DNA of 64,000 bases, from the NCBI GenBank assembly GCA_963779225.1, contig CAVZWW010000001.1, positions 1 to 64,000 on the forward strand, read 5' to 3'. Source of the DNA: CAVPCZ01 sp963779225. Its GTDB lineage: Bacteria > Bacteroidota > Ignavibacteria > UBA10030 > UBA6906. Below, in pieces: positions 24,560 through 34,157 of the stretch (its first letter is position 1; each line of letters opens with the position of its first letter). A program made the position numbers and the translations under genes. A model generated the notes under the pieces. It did not search any database, was not told where the DNA came from, and saw nothing but the letters and a program-made list of their open reading frames with translations.

Positions 24560-25723
24560 ATGCCGACCCCCCTGTCTGTCCAGCGCCTCCTTCCCTCCAG
24601 GGCGGCCCACTTCCTGATCCCCGCGGTTCTTCTGCTGGTGGTCTTTCCGGGAAACGAATGCGCCTGGGGCTGGGGGGGGACAGGCCACAGGATCATCAAT
24701 GGAAACGCGGTCAAGCATTTGCCCGCGTCAATGCTGGAACTTGCAGTCCAGCGGCAGTTTTTTGAGGATCATGCCAGCGACGCCGACTACCGTAAATCAA
24801 CGGACACCGCTGAATATCCCAAGCACTTCCTCGACCTGGAATCGTATCCCGACTATCCGCATCTGACGCCGGCCCTTGCTGCGCTCATCGCTCAGTACGG
24901 CTGGACAACCGTACGGGCCAACGGCATTCTTCCATGGGCGGCGCTCTGGGCCTTCGACTCGCTCACGGCGCAATTCCGCCGGCGGGACCTTGCCAGGGCC
25001 TACCAGACAGCAGCGGACCTGGGCCATTACATAGGCGATGCCCATAACCCCCTGCACTGTACTGTCAACTATGACGGCTACCTCACGGGTAACAACGGCA
25101 TACATTCACGGTATGAAACTGGCATGATCAATCTGGTGCAGGGGTCAATCACGGTTCAGGCGGATACGGTCCGGTATATTCCGGATCCCTACACGTTCAT
25201 CTTCAACGGCATTCTCCGTTCAAGAGAACTGGTGGACTCAATCCTTCTGGCGGATAATGCCGCCAGGTCGGCATCGGGGTGGAATGGATCCCAGCCTGTA
25301 TCCCAGGCCTACTACTCGGCTCTCTGGGAACGGACAGAGCGGTTTACAGAAGCTCTTCTGCAGGAAGCGACCACGGATCTGGCATCGCTCTGGTATACGG
25401 CATGGGTGAACGCCGCAGTGCCAACGCATGTGGATGCCGGGGAACCCGTTCTGATGGCTGGACAATTTCTCCTGGAACAGAACTTCCCGAATCCTTTCAA
25501 CCCCTCCACGAGTATTCGCTATGCTCTTCCAGGCAACACCTTCGTCGATCTGGACGTGTTCAATACGCTGGGAGAACGGGTTGCCCGGCTGGTGCACGCG
25601 GAACAGGCGCAGGGCGGGCATCAGGTGGCCTTTGACGCCCGGGGGTTGCCGTCGGGTATCTACTTCTGCCGTCTGTGGACCGCCGGAGGAATGCAGACCC
25701 GGCGCATGCTGCTCGTCCGTTAA
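24560..25723 (+). CDS. Secreted zinc-dependent phospholipase C / S1-P1 nuclease-like protein with T9SS tail
   Basis: A protein of 387 residues from ATG 24560, opening with a signal peptide (FLIPAVLLLVVFPGNECAWG). The mature start WGWGGTGHRIINGNAVKHLP resembles the N-terminus of the zinc PLC/S1-P1 fold, in which the mature Trp amine and a nearby His bind zinc. DYRKSTDTAEYPKHFLDLE and TAADLGHYIGDAHNPLHCTV supply further His and Asp ligands. The last 85 residues are the T9SS sorting domain (NFPNPFNPSTSIRYALPG, SGIYFCRLW, MLLVR). It likely cleaves phosphodiesters outside the cell; phospholipid or nucleic acid cannot be decided. No Shine-Dalgarno is evident. Confidence 0.8.
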   Translation: MPTPLSVQRLLPSRAAHFLIPAVLLLVVFPGNECAWGWGGTGHRIINGNAVKHLPASMLELAVQRQFFEDHASDADYRKSTDTAEYPKHFLDLESYPDYPHLTPALAALIAQYGWTTVRANGILPWAALWAFDSLTAQFRRRDLARAYQTAADLGHYIGDAHNPLHCTVNYDGYLTGNNGIHSRYETGMINLVQGSITVQADTVRYIPDPYTFIFNGILRSRELVDSILLADNAARSASGWNGSQPVSQAYYSALWERTERFTEALLQEATTDLASLWYTAWVNAAVPTHVDAGEPVLMAGQFLLEQNFPNPFNPSTSIRYALPGNTFVDLDVFNTLGERVARLVHAEQAQGGHQVAFDARGLPSGIYFCRLWTAGGMQTRRMLLVR

Positions 25724-25755
25724 CATATGTGAATCCAGCAGGGAGATGAGAGAGG

Positions 25756-27324
25756 ATGTCCCTGTTTCGCTCGCCGAAGACGCTCGGCTTTTTTCTGGGG
25801 ATCTGCGGTTTCGTCGCCGTTCTCGTTGCTCCCAAGTTTTCGACATTCACCACTCTCGCCCGCAACGTCGTGCTGGCCTCCGGGTCCTCTCTGGCTCCTG
25901 ACGTGCTTGCATCTTCGATGCAGGTGGTTCTTGCACTTCTGACATTGATGGTGGCCTGGTGGATCACCGAAGCGGTGCCTCTGCCCGTCACGGCCTTGCT
26001 CCCCGCAATACTCCTTCCACTCCTCCATGTGGTGGGTTTACAGGGCGCTTCCGTGGTGGAGTTCACCGGAAAGTATACGCTCTCTCATTATGCACACCCG
26101 GTGATTTATCTTTTCTTTGGCGGGTTCCTGCTCGCTGCGGCTATGCAGAAGTGGGGGCTCGACCGCCGTCTCACCCTCTGGCTGTTGACTCGCGGAAACC
26201 TGGCCAATAGCCCGGCAGGGACACTCCTCGCCGTGATGGGTGTGACGGCATTCCTCTCGATGTGGATTTCCAATACCGCTACCGCCGCAATGATGCTTCC
26301 CCTCGGACTGGGGATTCTGTCGGCAATGGGATCGGGTTCCCCCGGCTATCGTACGGCCCTGATGCTGGGGATTGCCTGGGCCGCCTCGATCGGCGGCGTG
26401 GGTACGGTGATCGGAACACCCCCGAATGCGATTGCCCTCGGAATCCTGCAGACGACGTTCGCCGGGGATCCTGCGTTTCACCGCATCACCTTTCTTCACT
26501 GGCTTTCGTTCGGTATTCCTTTTGTGGTTGTGATGATTCCGGCAGCCTGGATTCTTCTGGTGCTGGTGAGCAAAACGGGCTTTTCTCCGGGCGGCAATGT
26601 GCGTGAAATGCTCGCACGCGAACGTGACGGCCTGGGCCCGTTATCGACCGGCGAACGGAGAACAATCAGCATCTTTCTCCTTGCCGTGGTCCTCTGGATA
26701 TCGAATCCGTTCTGGGACACCATATTCCCCTCCAGTCTTGCACGGCAACTGGTCTGGATCGACGAGTTCAGTATCGGTCTGATGGCGGGCGTGCTGCTTT
26801 TCCTGGTCCCCGTGGATTTGAAGAATCGTGTGTTCCTCCTCGAATGGAAGGACACCGCATTTGTGGACTGGGGAACGTTGCTGCTGTTCGGGGGGGGGAT
26901 CGCACTCTCGGACGCGATGTTCAGATGCGGTCTGGCGACGTGGCTTGGTACGGTATTCACAGGGATGATCGGTTCTCCATCGCCGATAGTGATGGTGTTT
27001 TTCGTGGTGGCCTTTGTGGGAATGCTCACGGAGGTGACGTCAAACACCGCGGTGACAACGATGATGGTGCCGGTGCTGATATCGATGGCCATGCGGACCG
27101 GTGCGGATCCTTCCACTCTCGCGGTTGCCGCGGCTTGCGGGGCTTCCCTGGCGTTTATGCTCCCCGTGGCCACACCGCCGAACGCTCTGGTGTATGCCAC
27201 GGGCCATGTCACGGTCAGGGATATGGTGAAGCACGGATTTATGATTGAGATTCTCGGATGGTTCATTACCGTCGGAATACTCCTGGTCTTTGCCGACCGG
27301 GTCTTCGGAGTCATCCGCTTCTAG
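25756..27324 (+). CDS. SLC13/DASS-family sodium-coupled anion transporter
   Basis: A protein of 522 residues with about a dozen hydrophobic segments. Both Ser-Asn-Thr motifs that bind sodium and substrate are present: WISNTATAAMMLPLGLG and TSNTAVTTMMVPVLI. They pair with the proline loops GTVIGTPPNAIALG and MLPVATPPNALVYATG. Such carriers import di- or tricarboxylates or sulfate with sodium; the substrate cannot be read from the sequence. GGGAGATGAGAG lies just upstream. It follows the T9SS gene by 32 bases but is functionally unrelated. Confidence 0.92.
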   Translation: MSLFRSPKTLGFFLGICGFVAVLVAPKFSTFTTLARNVVLASGSSLAPDVLASSMQVVLALLTLMVAWWITEAVPLPVTALLPAILLPLLHVVGLQGASVVEFTGKYTLSHYAHPVIYLFFGGFLLAAAMQKWGLDRRLTLWLLTRGNLANSPAGTLLAVMGVTAFLSMWISNTATAAMMLPLGLGILSAMGSGSPGYRTALMLGIAWAASIGGVGTVIGTPPNAIALGILQTTFAGDPAFHRITFLHWLSFGIPFVVVMIPAAWILLVLVSKTGFSPGGNVREMLARERDGLGPLSTGERRTISIFLLAVVLWISNPFWDTIFPSSLARQLVWIDEFSIGLMAGVLLFLVPVDLKNRVFLLEWKDTAFVDWGTLLLFGGGIALSDAMFRCGLATWLGTVFTGMIGSPSPIVMVFFVVAFVGMLTEVTSNTAVTTMMVPVLISMAMRTGADPSTLAVAAACGASLAFMLPVATPPNALVYATGHVTVRDMVKHGFMIEILGWFITVGILLVFADRVFGVIRF

Positions 27325-27525
27325 CGGGCGGTTGATCCCGGGTCGGTTCCCGCCCGCCTGCCGGGGCCTTCACCGGGGACTTCCCCCCGAGAATCATCGG
27401 GTCTGGCATCTCGTCATCCTCTTGCGTACGTTGTACACGGTAGTGCACAACACCAGATTTCCGAAGAACGCACGCCCTGCAACGATTTGTCCACACACAC
27501 GTTTCATTCCACAAGGACCTCTGTC

Positions 27526-29589
27526 ATGAACAGACATCTGCTGGCGCTTGCCGTTGTATGTTCCTTCTTCATTATCCCTGCATTCTCCGGGGGGCTTCCC
27601 GCCTTCAACGGCAAATGGGAATACATCCCTCACAAGAGCACCGACATCGATCTCTGGGGGACGCTGTCTGTGGAAATCCGGCAGTCCGGGGATGCGGTCA
27701 CGGTGATCAATACCTGGGGGAGAGGGCGGAGCTTCAGGGATTCCCTCCGGCTGGTGGCGAATGGCTCACGCACAACGGTTCCGGTACGCAACCGGGTTTT
27801 TCCTTCGAATGTCTTCATGGGCTTGATGATGCCGGTAGGAACCGATCGCCGGATGACCGCTTCGTGGGAAGACCGTGGGACGGTCCTGAAGGTGGATGAG
27901 GAATTCCGCGTGCGTGGTTCACAGGGAGAAACAGCCGCTCATGCCGTTCACCGTTATGTGCTTGCCGGCGATGCCGAAACCATCACGTACACCATCCAGC
28001 GGTCAACACGCACAACGGGTCCCGAGGTTCGGTATGTGCTCAAACGGGAGGGAACTGCGCAGGCGTACATGATGCGGATCGAAGACAACTGGGAGATCGA
28101 CGGGAAACTGCCCCTCAACGCTTTTCTGATCAGCATGCAGGGTCTTGCCAATATCGGCGCGCCGCGGCTCTACTTTGTCTATCCGGAGAAATGGGATTTT
28201 CTGTACACACCCTCCGTCCTCGACTATTATAAAGAGAAGCGAAACTACACATTCACCGAACTCCGGTCGCCGGAAGCGGCTTTGAAAACGTTCAAAGATC
28301 AGGTGAAGGGATACGTGGTGTGGGACAAGAACGTGCGGACGTCACTGATCGTCGCCTACACCCTTGCGGGGCTTGAAAAGGCCGCTGTGGTGAGCGAAGA
28401 GCTGATACCGCTGATGGAGCGAGAGGGGATCAAGCCCGTAGCGGATTTCCGGGGGAGGTTCACGGGCAAGAGCGATATCGAAATTTACACCTGGGCCTAC
28501 AACGAGTACTGGAGCCGGTGCAGCAGGGACTATGTTGTCTGGCTGGGCGGTGAGGCCGGCAGAATCATGAAGCCCGGCGTCGCGGACTTCGGCATCTATA
28601 CGCATGCCTTCTTTACTGATCTTTCCACCGAACCCGTCGACACCGCGGAGTATCAGCTGTCGAAAAAGATACTCGGTGAAATGAAACCCCTGTCCATGGT
28701 CATGGGCTGGCATTCGTATGCCAAGGACAAGGAACGCGACTATGTGCGGCTCACGTCACAGAACACGCTGCGGGTTGAAGGATTGCACACGCTGCCGAAT
28801 ATGAGTTTCTCCTGCCAGACGCCTGCATCAAAAGGATTTGTGTGGAAGAACAATCACAACGTCGTGGCGGGAAAGACCTACACCCCGGAAAAGAAAGTCT
28901 ACATCGCCCTGGTACAGACGGACGGGATGGGATTGGGTGCGTGGTTCAAACCCGGCCGTGGCACGATTCCGTGCGCCTGGGAAGTGACGATGAACTGGCA
29001 GTGGCTGGCACCCGCGATGCTGGAGTATTTCTACAGCATGGCAACGCCGAACGACTACTTCGTGGGCGGGCTTTCCGGTCCGGGCTACATGTATCCCAAA
29101 GCCATTCCTCCCGCGACTCTGCCGAAGATCGTGGAAATGACACGGCAGATGACGCGTGACCTGGATCTTCCGGTCTTTGAGTTTATGGATTATTCCGAAG
29201 GTGCCACGGTCGAAGGAAACACCGATTTGACAAGAGAAGTTGTGGATACTTATTATAGAGGAATGCCCGAGGCGACGGGATTCATCAACGGGTATGCTCC
29301 CTCGTATACGTTTGCGGTGCGCGACGGGAAACCCCTGATCTCTTTCGACTACTACCTGTCGGAGGTCCGTCCCGAAGCGGATGCAGCCGCCGACCTTCAG
29401 GAACTGGCAAGGGTGAATCCGAAGCGCCCCTACTTTCTGTTGATCCACATCCGGGAGTACAGCGATTTGCAGCGTACGAAGAACATTCTGGACCGGCTGG
29501 GGCCGGATTTTGAGCTTGTGCCTCTGGATCTGTTTGTGAAGCTGGCCGGTGCGGCGCCGACGTTTGAAGAACGTTTCTTGAAGAAGTGA
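27526..29589 (+). CDS. Exported GxGYxYP-domain protein (putative glycoside hydrolase family)
   Basis: A protein of 687 residues from ATG 27526 (AAGGA upstream) with a signal peptide (LLALAVVCSFFIIPAFSGG). Residues about 20-190 form a beta-rich domain of unknown family. The rest matches the GxGYxYP proteins: the namesake GGLSGPGYMYPKAIPP lies near residue 520, preceded by ALVQTDGMGLGAW and followed by FEFMDYSEGATVEG, GFINGYAP and RPYFLLIHIREYSD. LPLNAFLISMQGLANIGAPR fits the N-terminal part of that family. These are assumed glycosidases found mainly in Bacteroidota, but I know of no settled substrate. It stands alone. Confidence 0.8.
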   Translation: MNRHLLALAVVCSFFIIPAFSGGLPAFNGKWEYIPHKSTDIDLWGTLSVEIRQSGDAVTVINTWGRGRSFRDSLRLVANGSRTTVPVRNRVFPSNVFMGLMMPVGTDRRMTASWEDRGTVLKVDEEFRVRGSQGETAAHAVHRYVLAGDAETITYTIQRSTRTTGPEVRYVLKREGTAQAYMMRIEDNWEIDGKLPLNAFLISMQGLANIGAPRLYFVYPEKWDFLYTPSVLDYYKEKRNYTFTELRSPEAALKTFKDQVKGYVVWDKNVRTSLIVAYTLAGLEKAAVVSEELIPLMEREGIKPVADFRGRFTGKSDIEIYTWAYNEYWSRCSRDYVVWLGGEAGRIMKPGVADFGIYTHAFFTDLSTEPVDTAEYQLSKKILGEMKPLSMVMGWHSYAKDKERDYVRLTSQNTLRVEGLHTLPNMSFSCQTPASKGFVWKNNHNVVAGKTYTPEKKVYIALVQTDGMGLGAWFKPGRGTIPCAWEVTMNWQWLAPAMLEYFYSMATPNDYFVGGLSGPGYMYPKAIPPATLPKIVEMTRQMTRDLDLPVFEFMDYSEGATVEGNTDLTREVVDTYYRGMPEATGFINGYAPSYTFAVRDGKPLISFDYYLSEVRPEADAAADLQELARVNPKRPYFLLIHIREYSDLQRTKNILDRLGPDFELVPLDLFVKLAGAAPTFEERFLKK

Positions 29590-29995
29590 ACACCATGACG
29601 CGGAGACTGACTTGATTCCCACTCCCCGGATCGGTATTTTTTCAGACAGCGTCATGACGGGAACCGCCCCGACTTTCCGCAGATATGCAATCATTGTCGT
29701 CTGCCGTGTTCTGGATATCGTCCGGTCGGAACTCCCCCCGTCCCGCTCATCGCGTTGCGATGGCAAACACCGGCATCCTCCGGCACAGCGGCTATCCGTT
29801 TGCCGTGGCGCCGGGCAGGCGGTTCGGAAAACGGATCGTACCTCCGTCGGTGGACGCGGAAGATCAGATGGACGGCATGGCCGGGGTCACGATCGCCCCC
29901 TGACAGCGGCCGTGACGTCGCAGCGGTTCGGGATGTGAAGGCAATGAAGAGATGACTAACTCATAACAAATCATTCTACAGGAAGGAAAACCGCA
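29590..29995. other. Gene-free region
   Basis: About 400 bases between the GxGYxYP gene and a lipoprotein gene. Open frames here lack ribosome sites and family resemblance. The last 40 bases hold the AAGGAAGGAAAA ribosome site of the next gene; nothing else was recognised. Confidence 0.4.
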
Positions 29996-30556
29996 ATGAA
30001 ACGATCTGGAGCTGCTGTCGGGCTGGTGCTGGTGATGTTGATGTTGCTGCTCCCCGGATGTAAGAAGGATACCGCGGGGCAGGCACAGCTCGGCGATCTG
30101 AAAGGAAGCGTGGCGGGCGTTGAGTGGAGTGTGCCAAAACGGTGGACCGCGATGCCCGCACGGGAGATGCGTGTGGTCACGTACGCCGTGCCCAGAGTGG
30201 AGGGAGACACCGAGGACGGTGAATGCTACGTGGCGTTCTTCCCCGGTTCTGGAGGGAACGTGGAAGCAAACATCGAGCGGTGGGTCGGTCAGTTCGAATC
30301 CGCCGAGGTGTCCGGAAAAGAATCAAAGGAAATCAGCGGGCTCAAAGTGAACACCGTACAGGTGACAGGCGCCTACGCCGGGATGGGCGGAGGGATGATG
30401 ATGGGGGGCGGCGTGAAAAAGGAAAACTTCCAGCTTCTGGGTGCGGTCGTTGAAGCCCCTGAGGGCCTTGTGTTCTTCAAGTGCACGGGCCCGGCCAAGA
30501 CCGTCGCCGCCGCCGGGGCGGAATTTAACACTTTGCTGCAGTCCCTCAAGAAGTGA
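29996..30556 (+). CDS. Hypothetical lipoprotein
   Basis: A protein of 186 residues with a lipoprotein signal (VLVMLMLLLPGC); Cys22 is the lipidation site. The mature part begins with a charged linker and contains WSVPKRWTAMPAREMRVVTY, ISGLKVNTVQVTGAYAG, a GMGGGMMMGGG stretch and GLVFFKCTGPAKTV. Repeats of this kind occur in surface lipoproteins of unknown role that resemble PsbP/DUF1795-like folds; I cannot assign one. AAGGAAGG precedes the start. Confidence 0.7.
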   Translation: MKRSGAAVGLVLVMLMLLLPGCKKDTAGQAQLGDLKGSVAGVEWSVPKRWTAMPAREMRVVTYAVPRVEGDTEDGECYVAFFPGSGGNVEANIERWVGQFESAEVSGKESKEISGLKVNTVQVTGAYAGMGGGMMMGGGVKKENFQLLGAVVEAPEGLVFFKCTGPAKTVAAAGAEFNTLLQSLKK

Positions 30557-30675
30557 TCGAACGGCCCGCACCGCTCCTTCTGTTCGTGCAGGGAAGGGGC
30601 GGCGGCGGGAGGGCGCACTCCCCCCCGTTTGGCACAACGAAATTCCACCGTTTTTTCCTCTGCAAGCCTCCGGGT

Positions 30676-31569
30676 TCAGCGTATGCGGGTAACCACCCAC
30701 ACACCTGCAAGAATGATTGCGCCCCCCAGCAGTGACCCGATGGTGATCCGCTCGCCCAGCACACCCGCCGCGACTCCAAGAGACACCAGAGGTTCCAGAT
30801 AGAGCATTGTTCCGACCTTTGATGCCGGAAGAAGTTTCAGCGCATCATACCAGAAGACGTACGCGACGCCCGAGCAGAGCACTCCAAGGAAAAGTATGGC
30901 GATCCATCCCAGGACGTTCAGCCGTGCTATCTCTCCCAGGCCCGTTGTCGAAAGTGCAACCACCGTGGTCAGGACCCATCCGCTGGCCATTACGTACAAC
31001 ATCATCGATGCCGCCGGATGATGCTGGAGCGATTTCCTCGAATAGACCGAGAAGAGAGCCCAGGTGATGGTGCTGAGGCCGACCAGCATGTCTCCGGTCG
31101 TGCCAAAGGAACCGGTGAACAGCAATTGCGGGTCACCTCCGGAAACGACCAGAAGTACGCCCGTCGCGCCGAGCAGGATTCCCAGTGTCTGAGAACGCCG
31201 CAATCGTTCGCCCAGGACGACCATGCTGATCAGAGCGATCATCACGGGAGTTGAAGCGACGATCCACGCCGTGGTGGAAGCCAGAGCGGTAACGAGACCG
31301 GTGGACTGCAACAGCTGGTGGATCGTAATGCCGACCGCTCCCAGCAGGGCGAAGGACCGGATATGGAGGAGCGACGGCACGGTGAATTCACGGCGGATGA
31401 CCACAGCCACTCCGAGAACCAGGACACCGATCCCGAAACGGAGCCACATCACGGCCACAGGATGTATCTGTCCGACGCTGATCTTGGTGGCGATAAATGA
31501 AGCTCCCCAGACAATAACGGCGAAGAGCGCTTTTGTGTACGGTCTGGTGTATCTGACTGTTTCGTTCAT
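30676..31569 (-). CDS. EamA/DMT-family transporter
   Basis: A protein of 297 residues with ten hydrophobic segments in two EamA repeats: KALFAVIVWGASFIATKI and LGILLGATGVLLVVSGG in the first, LSTITWALFSVYSRKSL and LYLEPLVSLGVAAGVLGERI in the second. The ten-segment drug/metabolite transporter layout exports amino acids, nucleosides or other metabolites; the substrate is unknown. It is a single gene. Confidence 0.92.
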   Translation of the reverse strand: MNETVRYTRPYTKALFAVIVWGASFIATKISVGQIHPVAVMWLRFGIGVLVLGVAVVIRREFTVPSLLHIRSFALLGAVGITIHQLLQSTGLVTALASTTAWIVASTPVMIALISMVVLGERLRRSQTLGILLGATGVLLVVSGGDPQLLFTGSFGTTGDMLVGLSTITWALFSVYSRKSLQHHPAASMMLYVMASGWVLTTVVALSTTGLGEIARLNVLGWIAILFLGVLCSGVAYVFWYDALKLLPASKVGTMLYLEPLVSLGVAAGVLGERITIGSLLGGAIILAGVWVVTRIR

Positions 31570-31759
31570 GCGACGTCGTTCCGGCCGGTAGTCCCCCGTA
31601 ATATCGAGTTTGCGCCTCAGAATAGCGAAGGAAAACCCACTCCTGGAAGGTCTTCAGGGGGGCCCCAGGAGGCATACCCGGACCAATCATTCCGGGTCGT
31701 CCGATCCGGATGCATCTCTCCGATAGCTTCCGTATCTTCCTGAAAGAGAACTCTTGCCC

Positions 31760-33271
31760 ATGCCCATTTTAGCCTCCATCGATGTTGGTTCCAACGCCAT
31801 GCGTCTGGCAGTCGCTTCCGCCGGCGCCGACCGGCGCATCACCCTCCTTGAAACCATCCGGGAGCCCGTCCGGCTCGGACAGGATGTGTTCACCTCCGGG
31901 TTGATTGAAGAGCGAACCATCGACACCACAACGGAAGCCTTCCGGCGTTTTCGAGAGACCATGAACCGTCACGGTGTTCAACTCACCAAGGCGGTTGCCA
32001 CGAGTGCCATGCGCGAGGCGATGAACCGGGAGATTCTCCTTGACCGGATCGTGCAGGCATCAGGCATCGAGATTGAAGTCATCGGGCCGGAAGAAGAGGC
32101 GCGTTTGATCCACCTGGCGGTGAGCGATAGGCTGGTTCTCAAGAACCGGATCGCGCTCCTGGTGGATATCGGGGGGGGGAGCACCGAAATCACGCTGGCA
32201 TCGGATGGCAGCATCCTGTCCACCGAGAGTTACCAGATGGGATCCGTTCGCCTTCTCCGCACGCTCGGGAATCAGGTCCGCGGGGAGGGACACGTTCACC
32301 AGCTTATCCAGGAGTATGTTGACGCCACACAGAAACGTATTCGCCGGGAGATTGGTGATCGCCGGATCGACCTGTGTATCGGAACCGGCGGGAACCTGGA
32401 ATCTCTGGGAGACCTGCGGCGGGAAGTGCTGGGGAAAGACAAGGACACCGTGCTTCCGGTGTCCGAGCTCGACCAGCTGGTCCGCACATTGCTCGGCATG
32501 ACCTTCCAGGAACGGATGCTCAATCTCCGGCTGCGGCCCGACCGGGCCGATGTCATTGTGCCCGCCGCCTTGATCATCCAGAAGATCCTGCAGATTGCCG
32601 GTGTGCCGGAAGTCGCCATTCCGCGGGTGGGTTTGAAGGACGGGATCCTGCTGGACATGACGGAGGAACTGTACGGGGATCGAAAACGTCTCCGGCGCGA
32701 TCAGGTCATCCCGCTGGCGATGCAGATCGGCCGCAAATACCAGTTTGACGAACCGCATGCGGTCAGCGTGGCACGGTTTGCGACGCAGCTGTTTGATGAA
32801 ACGCGATCCCTGCACAATCTCGGAACGGACGAGCGCCTGTTCCTTGAGGCTGCTGCACTGCTCCACGACATCGGCGGGTATATTGCCGTGACGGATCATC
32901 ACAAGCACACCCAGTATCTTCTGCACGCGACGCCGATTATCGGTTTGAGCGAGAAGCAGATGGCCATTGTGGCGAATGTTGCCCGGTATCACAGAAAGTC
33001 GATGCCTAAACCGCAGCATGAATTCTACCGGGCGCTTTCCTCGCGCGACCGCGTCATTGTCTCGAAGCTTGCCGCACTTCTGCGTCTGGCCGATGCGTTG
33101 GACACCGAGCATGCATCAAAGGTGACGGGTTTTGAGGTGGAATACCGGAAGCCGCGATTCAGCCTCAGGCTTCACGGCGAAGGGGATCTGTTGCTCGAGA
33201 AATGGGCGCTTGTACGAAAAGGACAAATGTTCGAGGAAGTGTATAGTGTCAAACTTGCGATCGAAGAATGA
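31760..33271 (+). CDS. ppx: Exopolyphosphatase (Ppx/GppA family) with C-terminal HD domain
   Basis: A protein of 503 residues from ATG 31760 (MPILASIDVGSNAMR). The N-terminal actin-like ATPase fold shows the phosphate loops SIDVGSNAMRLAVAS and LLVDIGGGSTEITL, and EVIGPEEEARLIHLAV with the conserved acidic pair. Residues about 310-503 are an HD-type helical domain (LHDIGGYIAVTDHHKHTQYL, RLADALDTEHA), as in full-length Ppx. It shortens polyphosphate or hydrolyses pppGpp. The CHAD gene starts within its last 26 bases, a pairing in line with CHAD binding polyphosphate. Confidence 0.9.
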   Translation: MPILASIDVGSNAMRLAVASAGADRRITLLETIREPVRLGQDVFTSGLIEERTIDTTTEAFRRFRETMNRHGVQLTKAVATSAMREAMNREILLDRIVQASGIEIEVIGPEEEARLIHLAVSDRLVLKNRIALLVDIGGGSTEITLASDGSILSTESYQMGSVRLLRTLGNQVRGEGHVHQLIQEYVDATQKRIRREIGDRRIDLCIGTGGNLESLGDLRREVLGKDKDTVLPVSELDQLVRTLLGMTFQERMLNLRLRPDRADVIVPAALIIQKILQIAGVPEVAIPRVGLKDGILLDMTEELYGDRKRLRRDQVIPLAMQIGRKYQFDEPHAVSVARFATQLFDETRSLHNLGTDERLFLEAAALLHDIGGYIAVTDHHKHTQYLLHATPIIGLSEKQMAIVANVARYHRKSMPKPQHEFYRALSSRDRVIVSKLAALLRLADALDTEHASKVTGFEVEYRKPRFSLRLHGEGDLLLEKWALVRKGQMFEEVYSVKLAIEE

Positions 33272-34157
33272 GCGGATATCCGGGGGAACCCGGCGCAGCG
33301 GGAAGAACAGCGGCACGGGACCGGACGGCTGTGTGCTCCTGAGCCGTGTGCTGGAAGAGCGGCAGCGGACGTTTATGGTGCAGCTCGCCCGGTGCCGGCG
33401 GCGTGCAACGGAGCCCGCCATCCATGATTTACGGGTTGCCACACGCCGTCTGATCGCCGCGATGGATATCGCTGAAGGTCTTGCGGCTGCAGACGGAGGT
33501 GGGCGTGAACGCAGGGCCCTGCGCAAATACCTGAAAGGGTTTAATGCATTGCGGGATGTTCATGTCCAGCTCCTGGCCGTGCGGCAACTGCAACGCTCGT
33601 TCAGGTCTCTCGGTGCGTACCGGAACGCGCTGCGGTTACGGGAACGTCAGTTGCTGCGTGAGACGGGAAGGCACTGTGCCTCGCTGGAGACGGAGGCACT
33701 GAATCGCCGCGTGCAGGATTTGCAGGATGCGCTGATGGCGATCGGTGCGCATCCGGCCCTTGCGGCTGCGGCCCGGGTGGCGATTCTGGGTGCTGCCGCC
33801 GGGGCCTATGCCCGGGTGGTGGCGATGCGGCAAAGCGTTGCGCCGGATGATCCGGGGTCGATCCACCGGCTGCGTGTGGCGTTCAAAAAGTTCCGGTACG
33901 TTCTTGAGATTCTCGGCCCCCTCCTGCCGTGGGTGACCCCCACGCTGCGCAAGTCCATGAACAGTTTTCAGACCACTATGGGGGAGGTTCAGGATAACGA
34001 GGTGTTCCTTGCCGCTATCAATGCGTATGCCGCGATGCCGCGCCGTGTGCCCGGTCCGTCATTGCTTGACGTGCGGGAATTTCTCGCCCGCCGTAAACGC
34101 GAAGCCATCGAGGCATTCCTGCAGAAGGCAGATCAGGCCTACGGGTTCTGGAGGTAA
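33246..34157 (+). CDS. CHAD-domain protein
   Basis: A protein of 303 residues. The GTG start at 33246 is chosen because GAGGAAG lies six bases before it; it overlaps the exopolyphosphatase gene by 26 bases. The histidine-rich helical CHAD pattern is clear: IHDLRVATRRLIAAMDIAEG, KYLKGFNALRDVHVQLLAV, SIHRLRVAFKKFRYVLEIL and FQTTMGEVQDNEVFLAAI. Conserved His and basic residues bind polyphosphate, so the protein likely works with the upstream Ppx. Confidence 0.87.
   Translation: MSNLRSKNERISGGTRRSGKNSGTGPDGCVLLSRVLEERQRTFMVQLARCRRRATEPAIHDLRVATRRLIAAMDIAEGLAAADGGGRERRALRKYLKGFNALRDVHVQLLAVRQLQRSFRSLGAYRNALRLRERQLLRETGRHCASLETEALNRRVQDLQDALMAIGAHPALAAAARVAILGAAAGAYARVVAMRQSVAPDDPGSIHRLRVAFKKFRYVLEILGPLLPWVTPTLRKSMNSFQTTMGEVQDNEVFLAAINAYAAMPRRVPGPSLLDVREFLARRKREAIEAFLQKADQAYGFWR

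Noticed and set aside
29612..29938. 108-codon plus-strand frame in the gap before the lipoprotein
   Set aside because: Amino-acid make-up is typical of GC-rich noncoding DNA; no ribosome site or family.
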